Below, piece after piece: positions 13,501-24,971 of a stretch of DNA of 64,000 bases (position 1 is its first letter; every line of letters starts with the position of its first letter). The notes beneath the pieces are model-generated. The model was not told where the DNA came from. It did not search any database and worked only from the letters and a program-made list of their open reading frames with translations. A program made the translations under genes and the position numbers. Origin of the DNA: Drosophila pseudoobscura (lineage: Eukaryota; Arthropoda; Insecta; Diptera; Drosophilidae); contig NC_046683.1 of the NCBI RefSeq assembly GCF_009870125.1, forward strand, positions 46,081,869-46,145,868, given 5' to 3'.

Positions 13501-14214
13501 CTCAGGGGTGCCAGGGGTGGACAAGTAGCTATTAAATATGTACATAAGTACGACCTTTAAATTGTTTGTTGCCATGCTGTCTACTCCGTTCGTAAATATG
13601 TATGTACTTATGTCGCAAATGGCTACGGGAGCACCTTGGCAAATTGCTGACTAATCGGCTGGGCAATGATCTGCGCCAGCGTAAATTGCGCAACAGCATT
13701 AAAAAAAAAAACAAAAAACTATTACTATTTGCATTGTTATTGTCACTACACTCCGTTGGCCTCTAAAAGAATTGAAAGAAATATGGCTGTCTAGCTCGGT
13801 TCAGCGACCTCCTCCTCTAAAAGTGTTGCAACTCGCGGGCGACTGCGCTGCGCTGCGCTACGATGCGCTGCACATGGACACATACAAGTACATAGATTGT
13901 ACTACTCTGCATACATGCATGGAAAACTACTGGCAGACAGAGGGAGATAGAGAGTTGTAGCGAAAGAGGAGTTCACCCAGGGACAAGCAGAATTGTATAA
14001 TCTGTGCAATGTTTGCTTTATTTTGATTATGACTTTGTTGTGAATCTATTCTGGGACATTTTCGCTTATCAGCCTTACCATTATCGTTTTCCTTGCTGCT
14101 ACTGCTTCTGCTGGTTCGGCTCTCGCTCTCGTAGGCATATGTGGACGAGGCAGAGGCTGAGACGGCAGCGACGGCGGCAACGGCTGCGTTGCTAATCAAT
14201 GGTGCGATTTCCAT
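10560..14214 (-). CDS. Dcp2: Dcp2, mRNA-decapping Nudix hydrolase
   Basis: Five exons on the minus strand, 14079-14214, 12339-13174, 12024-12242, 11219-11968 and 10560-11156, encode 845 residues. Dcp2 removes the m7GDP cap from mRNA in the cytoplasm and P-bodies with Dcp1. Box A is seen around IPSDILDDLASRFIINVPD, and the Nudix fold starts at HIPFLNKHFGTVEQIL. The Nudix box (Gly382, then Glu, then REVYEETGF) keeps every catalytic glutamate; it is split by the intron at 11969-12023. Box B follows (WFRINDLPVNK). The N-terminus (MEIAPLISNAAVAAV) and long C-terminus are low in complexity, with poly-Asn, long poly-Gln (about 12780-12930) and further Gln runs in the last two exons, typical of insect Dcp2 tails. 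The start has an upstream promoter at about 15.0 kb, leaving a 5' UTR of about 750 nt, perhaps containing an intron. Confidence 0.94.
13461..13490. repeat. GGATA pentamer repeat
   Basis: Four tandem GGATA units followed by ATATCGATC in Dcp2 intron 1 (13175-14078). Confidence 0.8.
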
Positions 14215-14974
14215 AATATTTCGATATCAAACTGATGCGCAGTGTTTGTTTATGTAATACACTTTTGTTGAATTTTTAGGGGGGCTGTCTTTTGCGCAAA
14301 ATATTTCTTATTTGTTTGTTTGTTTGTTAATTCACATTTGCGTTTCTCCCCTTCTCAGTCTCTCTCTCAAACACGCTGTACGTGTGCAAATGTGAGTGTG
14401 TGTGTGTGTTTTTGTGTGGATGTGTATATAAGTGCGCTGCTTATGAGTTGGGTGTGTTTGTGTGTGTGGCTGAATATTTTCTGTGTAAGCGTTTTGTCAC
14501 GTACTTTTACAACAGCTTTGTTTTTGTAGTAAATATGGCTGCCAAGTTTTGAAAATTTCTGCAGTCTTTTGCTTTTGTCGCACGAATTTCAATTTCCAAT
14601 GCAATTTTGGTGTCCTGCTAACGATTCTTTTACATTCTTTCGCTATTGTTCTATCGTTTGGTGTTGCTGTTTGCTCAACATTTTCTGCATTTGTTATTTT
14701 TGTTGTGTTATTGTGGAGAGCCATCCACAAATATAGGTTCGCTCCACTTCAGGCGAATGAAAAAACTCGTCGCACGCACACAGACACACTTTTGGTTTTT
14801 TCACGTACTTTCTACTTGGTGGTGTCGCACTAGTTTTCCTTATTCAATTCAGTTATTATTATATGCAATGCAATCCGCGACCTGTATTGATTTATTTACA
14901 CCCTTGCACTTAAATGTAGTAACTATTTTGTAACTTTAAAAAAGGTTTTTTTTACAACTTCTGGAAAATCGCTT

Positions 14975-15085
14975 CCTCGTCAGCGTCGCGTAGTGTGACC
15001 GCGGATTTATCAATAAAATAGACCCGTCTGCCTCTCAGAAATATACCGAAATACAATTCTCATTTTCAAAATATACCGTAAAACA
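14975..15085 (-). promoter_or_regulatory. Dcp2: Dcp2 core promoter with Ohler motifs 6 and 1
   Basis: Read on the minus strand there are two GGTATATTT elements (plus-strand positions about 15041-15076), a GATAAATCC block, then GGTCACACTA at about 14991-15000. These match Ohler core-promoter motif 6 and motif 1 (bound by M1BP) in the usual order, with transcription expected to start near 14980. It mirrors the dbo promoter. Confidence 0.7.
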
Positions 15086-15684
15086 AATTTATTTTTTGTT
15101 GTTTTTTAATTATTTTTTTCCATATTTTTAATAATTTGTTTTCATTGTCTACTTTTTTATTGTTTAAGAATAAACTCGAAAACAGAAAACAATGAAAATA
15201 GTATGAACTGCTTATATATTAACGAACATATACATATACCTTGACTAGCGGGCTAGTTTAAAAAGTGATTCCTCACCACAGGGGACGATGTCACCTAGTA
15301 AATTAAGTTAAGACAGGTGTATCTGTCATTTTGAAATAAATATGTATTTATTTATTATTTAATTTAATTTATTTGGTGAAAATTGCTGTTGACTTTTTTG
15401 TTTAAACCTTATTTCAGACACAATCCAAAACAACGGGGTCCATAAATTTAGCCATTCTTGTAGAAAGAGACGTTGTCGACTAGTAGGTATTAATATATAC
15501 TCCACGAATATTATGAACCTTGACGAATTTTAGTTCAGCACTGGAGAAAGGCATCGTGGTGGTTTTTTTAAGTATAGAGATAGGATGGGTCTACAAAAAG
15601 AATTGACTCAAAGTGTTTTCCGCAACTGTAGATGATCACTTTTTTTAAATAGAGGGGCGGCATTTACGGTACATATATTTGGAA

Positions 15685-15760
15685 AATGTGAAGGTATATT
15701 TCGGTATATTTTCTGACCATCGATAAATCCGCGGTCACACTGATTACATAGCTACGGAGT
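15685..15760 (+). promoter_or_regulatory. dbo: dbo core promoter with motif 6, DRE-like site and motif 1
   Basis: Plus strand: two GGTATATTT elements (15693 and 15703), CATCGATAA (15719) and GGTCACACTG (15733-15742). This is the motif 6 / DRE / motif 1 arrangement of TATA-less fly housekeeping promoters; transcription probably starts close to 15745. The 600 bp between this and the Dcp2 promoter (15086-15684) is AT-rich and shows nothing further. Confidence 0.7.
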
Positions 15761-16172
15761 TTCGATTTTTCCAGCCCAAATAATTTTTCTGTTTGCAAAA
15801 AAATAAGCGCTTTTGTGCAACGAAAATTTTATAAATGTGGTTGCTTTAAGCAAGCAGCAAAATTGCATTTTCGAAATTTTCCGCCTGCAGCTGGCCCTGG
15901 ACGTGCTTTGTATCCGTGGAGAACAGAGAAGCAAAGGTATTGGGACATCGACATCGCCATGTGTGTGTGTACATGAGTGGCTGTGCCTGCGCTTGTGTGT
16001 GTTTGTGTGTTACATTGTGTGTCAGTGTGTCTCACAAGGCTGGGTGAAAAACGCGCTGGAAAAACTAACATTGCTCCCTGTTCAAACAGATTTTCTCAAT
16101 TCCTCAAATCCGCAGATAGACGCCGTGTGGGGTTGGGTTGCTTCCGCCCCGCTGCGCTTAGCGGCGAACAGA
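15761..16172 (+). other. dbo: dbo 5' UTR with a probable intron
   Basis: Leader of dbo. A donor AAAG/GTATT at 15937 and an acceptor CCGCAG at 16115 suggest a 5' UTR intron of 179 nt that would remove a TG-rich stretch holding several upstream ATGs. An upstream ATG at about 15835 opens only a four-codon frame. The frame of dbo stays open upstream of its ATG but contains no other in-frame ATG. Confidence 0.45.
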
Positions 16173-18345
16173 ATGGGCGACCTTCCGGGCTCCACGGGCG
16201 GAGGAAGTGGCCCAGCTGCAGCCGGAAATGCAAGTGGAAATGCTAGTTCTGCAGGCAACACAGGCCTTGGTGTGGCCGGCACCACGGGCGTGGACCGTCC
16301 ACCATCTCCGGCCCGCCTCTCGCACACATCCGAGAAGCATCCAAAGGTGACGCTGACCGAGCTCAACATGCTGCGGCGCCATCGCGAGCTGTGCGACGTT
16401 GTGCTCAATGTCGGTGGGCGCAAAATCTTCGCCCATCGGGTTATACTATCCGCCTGTAGCTCTTACTTCTGTGCAATGTTCACGGGAGAGCTGGAGGAGT
16501 CACGCCAAACAGAGGTCACCATACGCGACATCGACGAGAACGCCATGGAACTGCTCATCGACTTTTGCTACACGGCCCACATCATTGTCGAGGAGTCCAA
16601 CGTGCAGACTCTGCTGCCAGCCGCCTGCCTGCTTCAGCTGGTGGAGATCCAGGTTAGATCAAAGACTGCTTTGTATGCTGTGTTTGTTTACATGGAGAGT
16701 GTTGTTATCTTTTATTTGCTAGGACATTTGCTGCGAGTTCCTCAAGCGCCAACTGGACCCGACCAACTGCCTGGGCATCCGAGCCTTTGCCGACACACAC
16801 TCCTGCCGCGAGCTGCTTCGCATTGCCGACAAATTTACCCAGCACAACTTCCAGGAGGTGATGGAGAGCGAGGAGTTCTTGCTGCTGCCTGTTGGCCAGC
16901 TGGTGGACATTATCTGCAGCGACGAGCTTAACGTCCGCTCCGAGGAGCAGGTCTTCAATGCGGTCATGTCGTGGCTAAAGTACAATGTGGCCGAGAGGCG
17001 CCAGCATTTGGCCCAGGTGAGTTTTCGATGATATCTTTCAGCTCATCATAATGCCTCTGTGCTTCTCTCCTCTAAAGGTACTCCAACACGTCCGTCTGCC
17101 TCTACTCTCTCCAAAGTTCCTGGTCGGCACTGTGGGCTCCGATCTCCTGGTCCGCAGCGACGAGGCTTGCCGGGATCTAGTGGATGAGGCCAAGAACTAT
17201 CTGCTGCTGCCCCAGGAGCGCCCTCTGATGCAGGGTCCACGCACCCGACCCCGCAAGCCAACACGTCGCGGCGAGGTTCTGTTTGCCGTAGGAGGCTGGT
17301 GCTCCGGCGACGCAATTGCCTCAGTGGAGCGCTTCGATCCGCAGACCAACGACTGGAAAATGGTTGCACCCATGAGCAAGCGACGCTGCGGTGTAGGCGT
17401 GGCCGTCCTCAACGATCTACTCTATGCTGTGGGTGGCCACGACGGTCAGAGTTACCTGAACAGCATCGAGCGCTACGACCCGCAGACGAATCAATGGTCC
17501 TGTGATGTGGCACCCACCACCTCGTGCCGCACCAGTGTGGGCGTGGCGGTGTTAGACGGTTTCTTGTATGCTGTGGGTGGCCAGGACGGAGTCCAGTGCC
17601 TGAATCACGTGGAGCGCTACGATCCCAAGGAGAACAAGTGGTCCAAGGTGGCCCCGATGACCACACGACGTCTAGGCGTCGCGGTGGCCGTCTTGGGCGG
17701 TTTTCTCTATGCGATTGGTGGCTCGGATGGCCAATGTCCCTTGAATACAGTAGAGCGCTATGATCCTAGGTGAGTGCCTTAATACCTTCCTCCCCTGGAT
17801 CTGTATCTGGACTAATGTCAAATGGCTATGTGTTTGCAGGCAAAACAAATGGGTGGCCGTCAGTCCCATGTCCACGCGTCGCAAGCACTTGGGCTGTGCG
17901 GTGTTCAACAACTATATCTATGCCGTGGGCGGGCGAGATGATTGTATGGAGCTCTCGTCCGCTGAGCGCTATAATCCACTGACCAACACCTGGAGCCCCA
18001 TTGTGGCCATGACCTCGCGACGCAGCGGGGTGAGTGATGATAAAGGTCTCCGAACCTAAGCTACATTTTTTAACTCCCATTTGTGCTGTGCGCGCATGTG
18101 TACTTTTTTTGCAGGTCGGCCTGGCCGTGGTGAACGGACAACTGTACGCGGTGGGCGGCTTTGATGGCTCCGCCTATCTGAAGACCATCGAGGTGTACGA
18201 TCCGGAGACGAATCAATGGCGTCTCTGTGGCTGCATGAACTACCGCCGCCTGGGCGGTGGCGTGGGCGTGATGCGTGCTCCTCAGACTGAAAACTATATG
18301 TGGTGCGAAAACAGTCTTAAGCAGCATAATAATCCCCCATCCTAA
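16173..18345 (+). CDS. dbo: Diablo, BTB-BACK-kelch adaptor of cullin-3 ubiquitin ligase (KLHL20 type)
   Basis: Five exons, 16173-16652, 16723-17016, 17078-17769, 17840-18029 and 18115-18345, encode 628 residues. The first 50 residues are Gly/Ala/Ser-rich. The BTB domain (about 70-175) starts at [19 protein letters not shown], the BACK domain spans about 180-285, and six kelch repeats run from about 322 to 610, each with the Gly-Gly pair and conserved Tyr/Trp (for example [26 protein letters not shown]). The protein recruits substrates to Cul3 for ubiquitination; fly dbo is linked to neuromuscular synapse growth (family knowledge). ATG choice rests on the match of [13 protein letters not shown] to known diablo N-termini. 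The sequence is essentially identical across the domain region to obscura-group proteins as I remember them. Stop TAA is followed directly by TGA. Confidence 0.96.
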
Positions 18346-19985
18346 TGAATTTCATAACTTGCTTGTTCGCTTCATTTCTCATTCATCGATTGTTGTATTT
18401 TGTCTTCTTTTCCCCTGCTTCCTCACATGCTCGCTAACAACACATGCTAACAAATGCGGAAAACGCAGGATACGCAAGGATTCTGTTGTCTGATGGGAGA
18501 AGCATCCGCCGTCGTTGACGTTGCCCTCGCAAACGTTGCCGCCGCCGCATTTCTATTAGCAATTGAAGCCAAATTTAAACCCCCCCTACCACCCTCACTC
18601 CCACCCATCCTCTCCACTCCAATCCACTCTACTGTACTCCCGAAGCCGTTGCTTAGCAGATTGTCTCTGAATGTACTATGTGTTAATTGTTTATGTCGTA
18701 GAGCCTAAGCGTAAGCCCAAGCCCCTCCCCCAGAATAGTAGTATAAGAGATAGAAGCCCAACTAACTAATCCCTCACTCGTCACCATCACCCACCCCATC
18801 ACTCCTGTACGTAATTGAATGATTGTAACTAATATTACACTAGTACTAGTACTCTAAGCAGCTATAACTGATGGACAACTCGAAATCGTAATACCTAGAA
18901 GATGTTGCTGGTTGAAATTTCATGGAAATTGCTAGCCCATGCCCCACGTCCCGCGCCCCATGCCTTCTTTCGGTAACAGAGTTAAAACAAAACACGAATC
19001 AAATACTAAACATTAAACAGAATTCAGTTAGCTATAAATTGAATATCAATGAGCTCTAAAGTCAAGTAACAAATTGGTATTAAAATAATTTACATAGTAT
19101 TAAGCAAATTATTCAAAAAAGTTTGCCCCCTGGCCCTGTTTGTATTATTTATTATTATTTGATCAGTAGGACAGTTCTTTTTTGAACATTATATTATGTG
19201 GTATTTCAAGTAGACAGAAAAGTTTAAATAAGATCAAATAAGCTTGTCTGTCGAGCTTAAGAATCCACGAAAAATACCCGAAAAGTTGCAATGAACAAAG
19301 TCTAAAGTCTAAAGATAGCCCAAGAAACATTTCAATAGTAAAATTAACGAGTCCATTTAAAGTCTACGCCTAGTTGTAAGTCGAAAAATTGTAATATTGT
19401 TAATCGTAGATTGAATGCCGGTGAAGGTGACAGAAATACCCTTGGCTGGCAGTTTTACAAATGCAGCGCAGCAGATCGAGTTTTATTGTTAAACCAAGTT
19501 TGACGACCTGCAAAGACCTGCGCTGAAAGAACCAACTCGAAATTATTCGGTGGCCACGTTTTTTTGTTATTTGAACTTTTATTTATTTAAAATTGATTAT
19601 TTATTTTACGCTTTTGCATCTCATTGTATGTATGTATTTACTTTATTTTATTATTGTGCACCTTTGTCATTAATTTATACTGTTGTTGAACCGAGAGCAA
19701 ATCGTATGGAATTTTGCTTCCAGAAGAAGAATAAGAATAGCATTTACAAAACGAAAACGAACCTTATTTATATGGTAGGATTAAGAAACAGATAAACACC
19801 CACACACCACACAATACAAAACACACACCAAGCAAATATTAAACAATAGAAATTGATAGTTACATTAAATGGAATACAAATATAACGCAAAAATTAGCAC
19901 AGTGTTCAAATTCAGTGAAAGTTCATCATCAATGAAACCTTACTAAGCGTAGGGGAATATAAAAATAAAATATAATATACTAAAG
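18346..19985 (+). other. dbo: dbo 3' UTR
   Basis: About 1.6 kb after the dbo stop with no coding signal, ending near an AATAAA at 19964-19969. AT-rich toward the end, with several TTTATTTAT-type AU-rich stretches around 19580-19650. Confidence 0.6.
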
Positions 19986-20059
19986 CAAGACGCTATTTCA
20001 TTTCACTTTGAGAATTAGTTCAGTATTGAATTTTATTCAAATTCAAATTTGAACTCGAT

Positions 20060-20210
20060 TATTTTCAGTGCTCGAAACAGGCGCCATCTGTCGACTTTGA
20101 AGCGAAGCTCTTGACTGAACTGAAATCGATAGACACCCAGCTGTTCATTCTGGCGCTTTATTTACTATTTCTAACTTGTACAAATATTTTGTAAGTCTTA
20201 GGCCCTAAAA
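20060..20210 (+). promoter_or_regulatory. Promoter region of the CDIN1-like gene
   Basis: Short gap between the dbo 3' end and the next start codon. Contains AATCGATAG (20124-20132), a DRE-like site, and GCGCCATCTGTCG at about 20080. A TSS between 20135 and 20200 would leave a very short leader. Motif-based inference only. Confidence 0.4.
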
Positions 20211-21340
20211 ATGTCCGCAGTGGCAGTGGACAAAAAGAAAATCCTGACCAGCGTGGAGTACACAAGGATCTGTCAGTTCGTTAATGGATTCCATGGACTA
20301 GCCATTGACTGCGAATTCGAATTGAGGAATCGCTACTTTACGGATGTGAACCCGCGGGCCCTGACTTGCATTGTGCAAACGGAGCTGTTCAACATGTCGC
20401 GCGGCCAGCACTGGCGGCACGACCATCGGGCAAAGAAGCTATTGAAGACGTAAGGGAATCAGAAGCCTTTAGTTAAAATATGGCTTACTCTATGACTTTC
20501 AATTATTTTCCAGATATGAGGAGCAAGCTCATCTGTATAACGACAATGCCCTGATTATACGCATGGCCTGTGCCGAGGGCGCCAATCCCGTGGCCATGTG
20601 CCGCGTCCTGCTGCAGGAGAAATATGACCTTAAGCAGAGGCCCCAGGTCTCCCGTCTGCTCAAGTATCCGCATTTGATCAGCGATCCCCAGCTGGCTGCC
20701 AATGTGCAGCAGTGTATGTACAGCGATAACCAAGAGGGTCCCATCACAGATCTTCGTCGGCGCATAATTGGCGAGGAATACGAACTGAAGCTGAAACAGC
20801 TGGCCAAGGAGGCCGGCATTCACTTCTACGATGAGCACGACCTGCGTCGCATGGGCTACGACAAGACGCCCGACATCAAAATGATACTGCCATTCCTCTA
20901 CAAGGGCACCGTGGTCAATTGGATCGAGAGCAAAGCCAATTTCGGCGATCCCAAGAGCCACAAGTGGAACATTAATCAACAGTTGCAGAGCTATTGCAAT
21001 CGGTATGCGCTTTATCTTTTCTTTTGCTTGGTTGCTTGGTTCCTCCCTCCTCACGCCGCTTATTCTCTTTAGTTTCGGCCCTGGCATCATCATATACTGG
21101 TTCGGCTACCAGGAGGAGACTCCCACTCTGCCCGATAATAATATAGGCATCACCGTGCTTATGGACTTTCCAGCAAAAGAGGATTTGGTCTTCATGCAGC
21201 TAGCGGAGTGTCAATCAACAGCCAAAAAATCAATAGCCCCGAGCCCAACAACAGCAGATCCCCACTCTCTATCTGCAGCCGGGGATCAATCGACGACGGC
21301 AATCGCGAAAGGAGCTCCGAACCCCTTGAGCGGGGGATAG
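20211..21340 (+). CDS. CDIN1 (C15orf41)-like PD-(D/E)XK nuclease-fold protein
   Basis: Three exons, 20211-20449, 20514-21002 and 21073-21340, encode 331 residues. The sequence matches CDAN1-interacting nuclease 1, whose human version partners codanin-1 and is mutated in congenital dyserythropoietic anaemia type I. The nuclease signature is visible: Pro199-Asp200 in KTPDIKM, then Glu218-x-Lys220 in VVNWIESKANFGD, with downstream HKWNINQQLQSY and GPGIIIYWFG. An N-terminal helical region with two CxxE/R-type blocks precedes it. The last 45 residues (Ser/Thr/Ala-rich, ending NPLSGG) are an unstructured tail not expected in vertebrate relatives. Stop TAG is followed at once by a second TAG. Catalytic residues are intact, so activity is possible, but no reaction has been shown from sequence. 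Likely nuclear or cytoplasmic; no signal peptide. Confidence 0.88.
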
Positions 21341-22207
21341 TAGGGAATATGCCGTTTTTTATGTCTTCTAGTTTTTGTATCCGTTGAGATTTGTGCGTCC
21401 GTCACGACATTGTCTGTTTTATAGGCAAATTTTCTTTCTTACAATTTCCCGTTATTAATTACATAACTAGTTGACAACACAATTTTCCAACATTTGGAAA
21501 TATGTCTGTAGCTTCTAGTAGGAATCAAGTCAAGACGCGAATGCATTGCATTTAATTAAACATTGGCTGGTTAGGCCGACGCATGACAAATGCTGTACTA
21601 CAGCACTGAAACTCATTTAGGTTTTTAACAATTTTTTTTTTTATTCTGTATTCATAAATTCTCATTTACACACGATTTACTCAAATTGTTATAGTACAAA
21701 AACATTGGTTTCTCCTCGTTTCTGGCATTATTTGTTTTGTATAAAACTATAAAATATTGTAATTCTTGTTTCTGAACTTAATCCCAAAAGGTGGCAGAGC
21801 AGAGCAGAGTAATTATTGTTCTTAGAAAGAAGGAAAAAAATAGGTTAAACTAAAATAAAAAACAAAATCATAAATTATGCTATGTGTTGGTTTTGTCTTG
21901 TATTGTATTGTATAATTTTGTAAGCCATTCTTTAAACAATTGTATACACATACTCGTGGCAATTCCAATTTCAATTCCAATTCCAATTCAAAAATCTAAA
22001 CCAAAATCAAAATTTTAGCAGTATGTATACAAAAAATTCAGCTGCGTTTCTTGCATTGGCAATAAGTCGTCTCCCAAGAAGGTCTCCATTGGTTGGGCTG
22101 ATTGTGGTTCTGGTTGATGTAAAGTTATTGTTGCTAAGATTTCGTACTGGTAGGCAACTCGTCGATTCAGTTTCCGTTGATATACATAGGTGTCGTTTCG
22201 CGTCGTC
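21341..22207. other. Convergent 3' UTRs of the CDIN1-like and ZNF706-like genes
   Basis: Non-coding, AT-rich. A minus-strand polyadenylation signal (TTTATT on plus, 21640-21645) is a likely end for the ZNF706-like transcript, whose 3' UTR would span about 21640-22207. The CDIN1-like transcript ends somewhere between 21341 and about 21640; no clear AATAAA is seen on the plus strand. Confidence 0.45.
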
Positions 22208-22508
22208 TCAGACATCCTTCAGCTCCTCGGGCATGTCGTTCTTGGGATGCTTGTTCTCAAAGTGTTGCTTGTACGTCTTGGGATCGGGCATTTGCGACTG
22301 CAATGGACGGACGCACACTGATTAGATTGTGTCCGTCAGTGACGGCATGGATGGCAACACTCACCTTGCAGACGGCGCACACATGGACGAGCGCCTTTTG
22401 GGCCGCCTTCTTTTGGTCGGTGGCGCTGTGGCCCTGTTGCTTCTTCATCTTGGCCTGCTTGTCGGCCGCCTTGGCCTGTGACTGGATCTTCTGGTGTCCG
22501 CGTGCCAT
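22208..22508 (-). CDS. ZNF706-like small Cys2His2 protein
   Basis: Two exons on the minus strand, 22365-22508 and 22208-22297, joined in phase 0, encode 77 residues. It starts MARGHQKIQSQAKAADKQAK and the single finger reads CAVCK then SQMPDPKTYKQHFENKHP, split exactly by the intron after Cys-Lys. Length, basic N-terminal half and finger match vertebrate ZNF706 (76 residues), a conserved small protein linked to translation and stem-cell exit from self-renewal. The A-rich sequence before the ATG follows a plausible TTTGGTAG acceptor, so an upstream non-coding exon is likely. The melanogaster orthologue may be CG15715; I recall that only loosely. Confidence 0.92.
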
Positions 22509-23859
22509 TTTTTTCTACCAAATGATAATAAAAGTACACAAATATTCATTAATCAATTAATGCGCTGACTTGGCAACAACGCCAAGCATGCCATGCTTTG
22601 TTTGTTGTTGCGCTTAGGCGGGATTTACAACAAAGGCGGTAAACGGCAGCTGCAGAAGCGCAGTATTGGCAACCCAACAGCTAGTAAGTCTGAACTTTCT
22701 CTTTCTCCCCGAGCCAGCCACAACACACTCACTCAGCCACTGGGGTTCACAGGAAACGCGTTTTTCTATCTACATCTAATGATCGTAAATAAAATTCAAC
22801 CGTGACACGAACACCGCCACCGCACTGACGCCGTTCCACCCCGTCGCTGTGGCAGACAAACGCTTCCATGCTTGGCAAAAAAAAAAAATGTGGCCACCGA
22901 CCACGTTCTCTTTGGCGACATCTTCCTTACCTAATTGCTGTGTTTTGGGTTTAGTTCTTTTTTAGTTAAGAAATGTAATTGCGCAGACTTTGGTTTAATG
23001 TTTCGTTAATTTGACGAAACGTTTTCGCGTTTATTCTCAAAAATTTTTGACTGCAAAAATTTTAGTAATAATTTTTTGGAGATGGGAGCAGCACTGCTAA
23101 CGTTTTGTTCATGATGATTGAACGAACTTAACCCACTTAACACCCCTCAATTTAAACAGGGGTGCAACATGAGTTAAACCGCGGAAACTAATACTGCTTG
23201 TTAATTCTTCTTGTAGATTCATCCTTTTTCTAAAAAAAATTACTGAATCTCACCTGAAGTGCGCTAAAACTCTTGAAGTTTCATAATATTCCTTGATTGT
23301 ATACCCACTGGTCAACAATGGGTTAATCGTCCTCTGTCCATGATCAGAAATCATATTCCTGGGGTAAGATATTTGGTTTTACATTATTAGCTAGCTAAGA
23401 CCCTCAGCCCTGAATGCATAATTTTATCCGATTGACGAATTATTTTTCAACAAGATTGGCTAATTTTAAGTGCTCCTTTCTATTGGATTGTTTATAAAAT
23501 AGGGTTTGAACAAACATGTCGTTGCAGCTAGTAGGGATGGAAGGTTAATAAATATACATATCGATAAAATAATATATTTATGAGTGATATTTTAGTTGAG
23601 GGGAAAAGCGAGCAGTAACTTTGGTGTTTGACACTTGCAAATGTTCACAAATGATATCGCATACGAGTCAAATGCGAGACTTCGACAAAACGTCTCATCC
23701 GCATACGATACAAATATGATACTCTTTCTGTATACATATACATATACATATGTACATATGTACATTTGTACACTGGGCTTGCGTTTATTTATAAAAGTTT
23801 AATTTTCAAAGGTCTCAGCGTCTAAAACAATAGAATATAATGTTTCAGTCTGATTCGAC

Positions 23860-24035
23860 AACGTTTAGAGGTGCGACTTGAGCTCAAAGTTCAAAAATAC
23901 GATATTTGGCCAATGGTTCCCATGGCAGCTATACTATATATTGCTCTAAATGGATTACATTTTTTTTTGTGATTTAAAACATTAAAATATAATCCAGCCC
24001 ACAAAATTTCAGGCCGATTGGTAAACATTTAATTA
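23860..24035. repeat. Possible degenerate dispersed repeat
   Basis: Phrases such as CCCATGGCAGCTATACTATAT and AAAATTTCAGGCCGATTGGTAAA resemble parts of a dispersed repeat seen many times in fly genomes (CCTATGGCAGCTATATGATAT ... TTTCAGCACGATCGGTAAAA), from memory. Ends and family are not definable by eye. Confidence 0.35.
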
Positions 24036-24146
24036 CATTTTAATCTACATACACAATTTTTTTTGCTTTTTCGCTCTCGTTCTTTGTGGGAGAGGAAGAA
24101 CAGTTTTGACTCGCCAACGCATCTCTGCTGCTCACCGCTCACCACC

Positions 24147-24345
24147 TTTGAGCCGCCCACGCTGCTGCAGTTCTTATCATAGCTCTCTTGGCGTGATCTG
24201 TCCCACACATACAAACACACAGCGCCCTCGCTTGGCCACCTACTCTCACTCTCGTTCAGTAGGAAGAGAAAATATGAGCATAACCGAAGCCGATTTCTCA
24301 GCAGAGCTTTGAGCCGCCCAAGCTGCAGCTTTATCACAGCTTGCA
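24147..24345 (+). repeat. Imperfect 35-40 bp direct repeat pair, about 160 bp apart
   Basis: TTTGAGCCGCCCACGCTGCT at 24147 and TTTGAGCCGCCCAAGCTGCA at 24308, both followed by a TTATCA(T/C)AGCT block. The pair sits in a GC-richer island just beyond the meru 3' end. I cannot name it. Confidence 0.6.
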
Positions 24346-24971
24346 ATATCTCCCAGTTCTTCTTTCAAAGCGACCATTAAGCGGTCATTAAAATCACCTG
24401 ACATCACGTTATCTTTGATCACCTCAGATGATCATCAAGGGAGGGCTAGGGACAAAGACTTTTGAGCGTAATACATGGCAGCAAAGCAAAAGTAATGGCG
24501 GGTGCACGATGGTAATCAAGATGGCAAGTGGTGCCAGGCGGCAAGGAGAGCAAGGCGACAGTCAGTGCAAGGCGATGTGTCCAAAAAGTGAGTGAAAGTG
24601 CGTGTAAACAAAAAATTACAGTGTAGTGAAAGAATTATATAAAGAGCTTGAAGTAGTTCGGCCACCAACTTTTGCTCTCGTTATACTGTTTTGGTTTTTT
24701 TATTTTCTCTTACATTTTTCTTGGTATTTTATTTATATGGTCTCTAAAAAGTATTTACAAAATTATATAAAGTACCCACTCGGAAATCTCACACCACGGT
24801 AGATATCGCTCGAAGAAAACGGAACTTTCAACTGAAACTTTAAAATTAAATTTAAATTTTCCCATGCAAATATTGTATTCAAAAATGATAGTTGTAAAAT
24901 AATATGGTTTTATTTGGTAGAAAACTTAACAAGATCCAACTAAATATGTATGTACATACGTAAATGTATAA

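Larger units (their letters stand above)
22509..24971. other. Intergenic region between the ZNF706-like gene and meru
   Basis: Bases 22509-22930 hold the 5' leader and promoter of the ZNF706-like gene. Bases 22930-23850 are AT-rich with no gene. Bases 23860-24035 resemble a decayed dispersed repeat. Bases 24060-24580 are markedly richer in GC and contain an imperfect direct repeat. The meru 3' UTR begins at 24971, with a minus-strand polyadenylation signal at 24909-24914. Confidence 0.5.
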
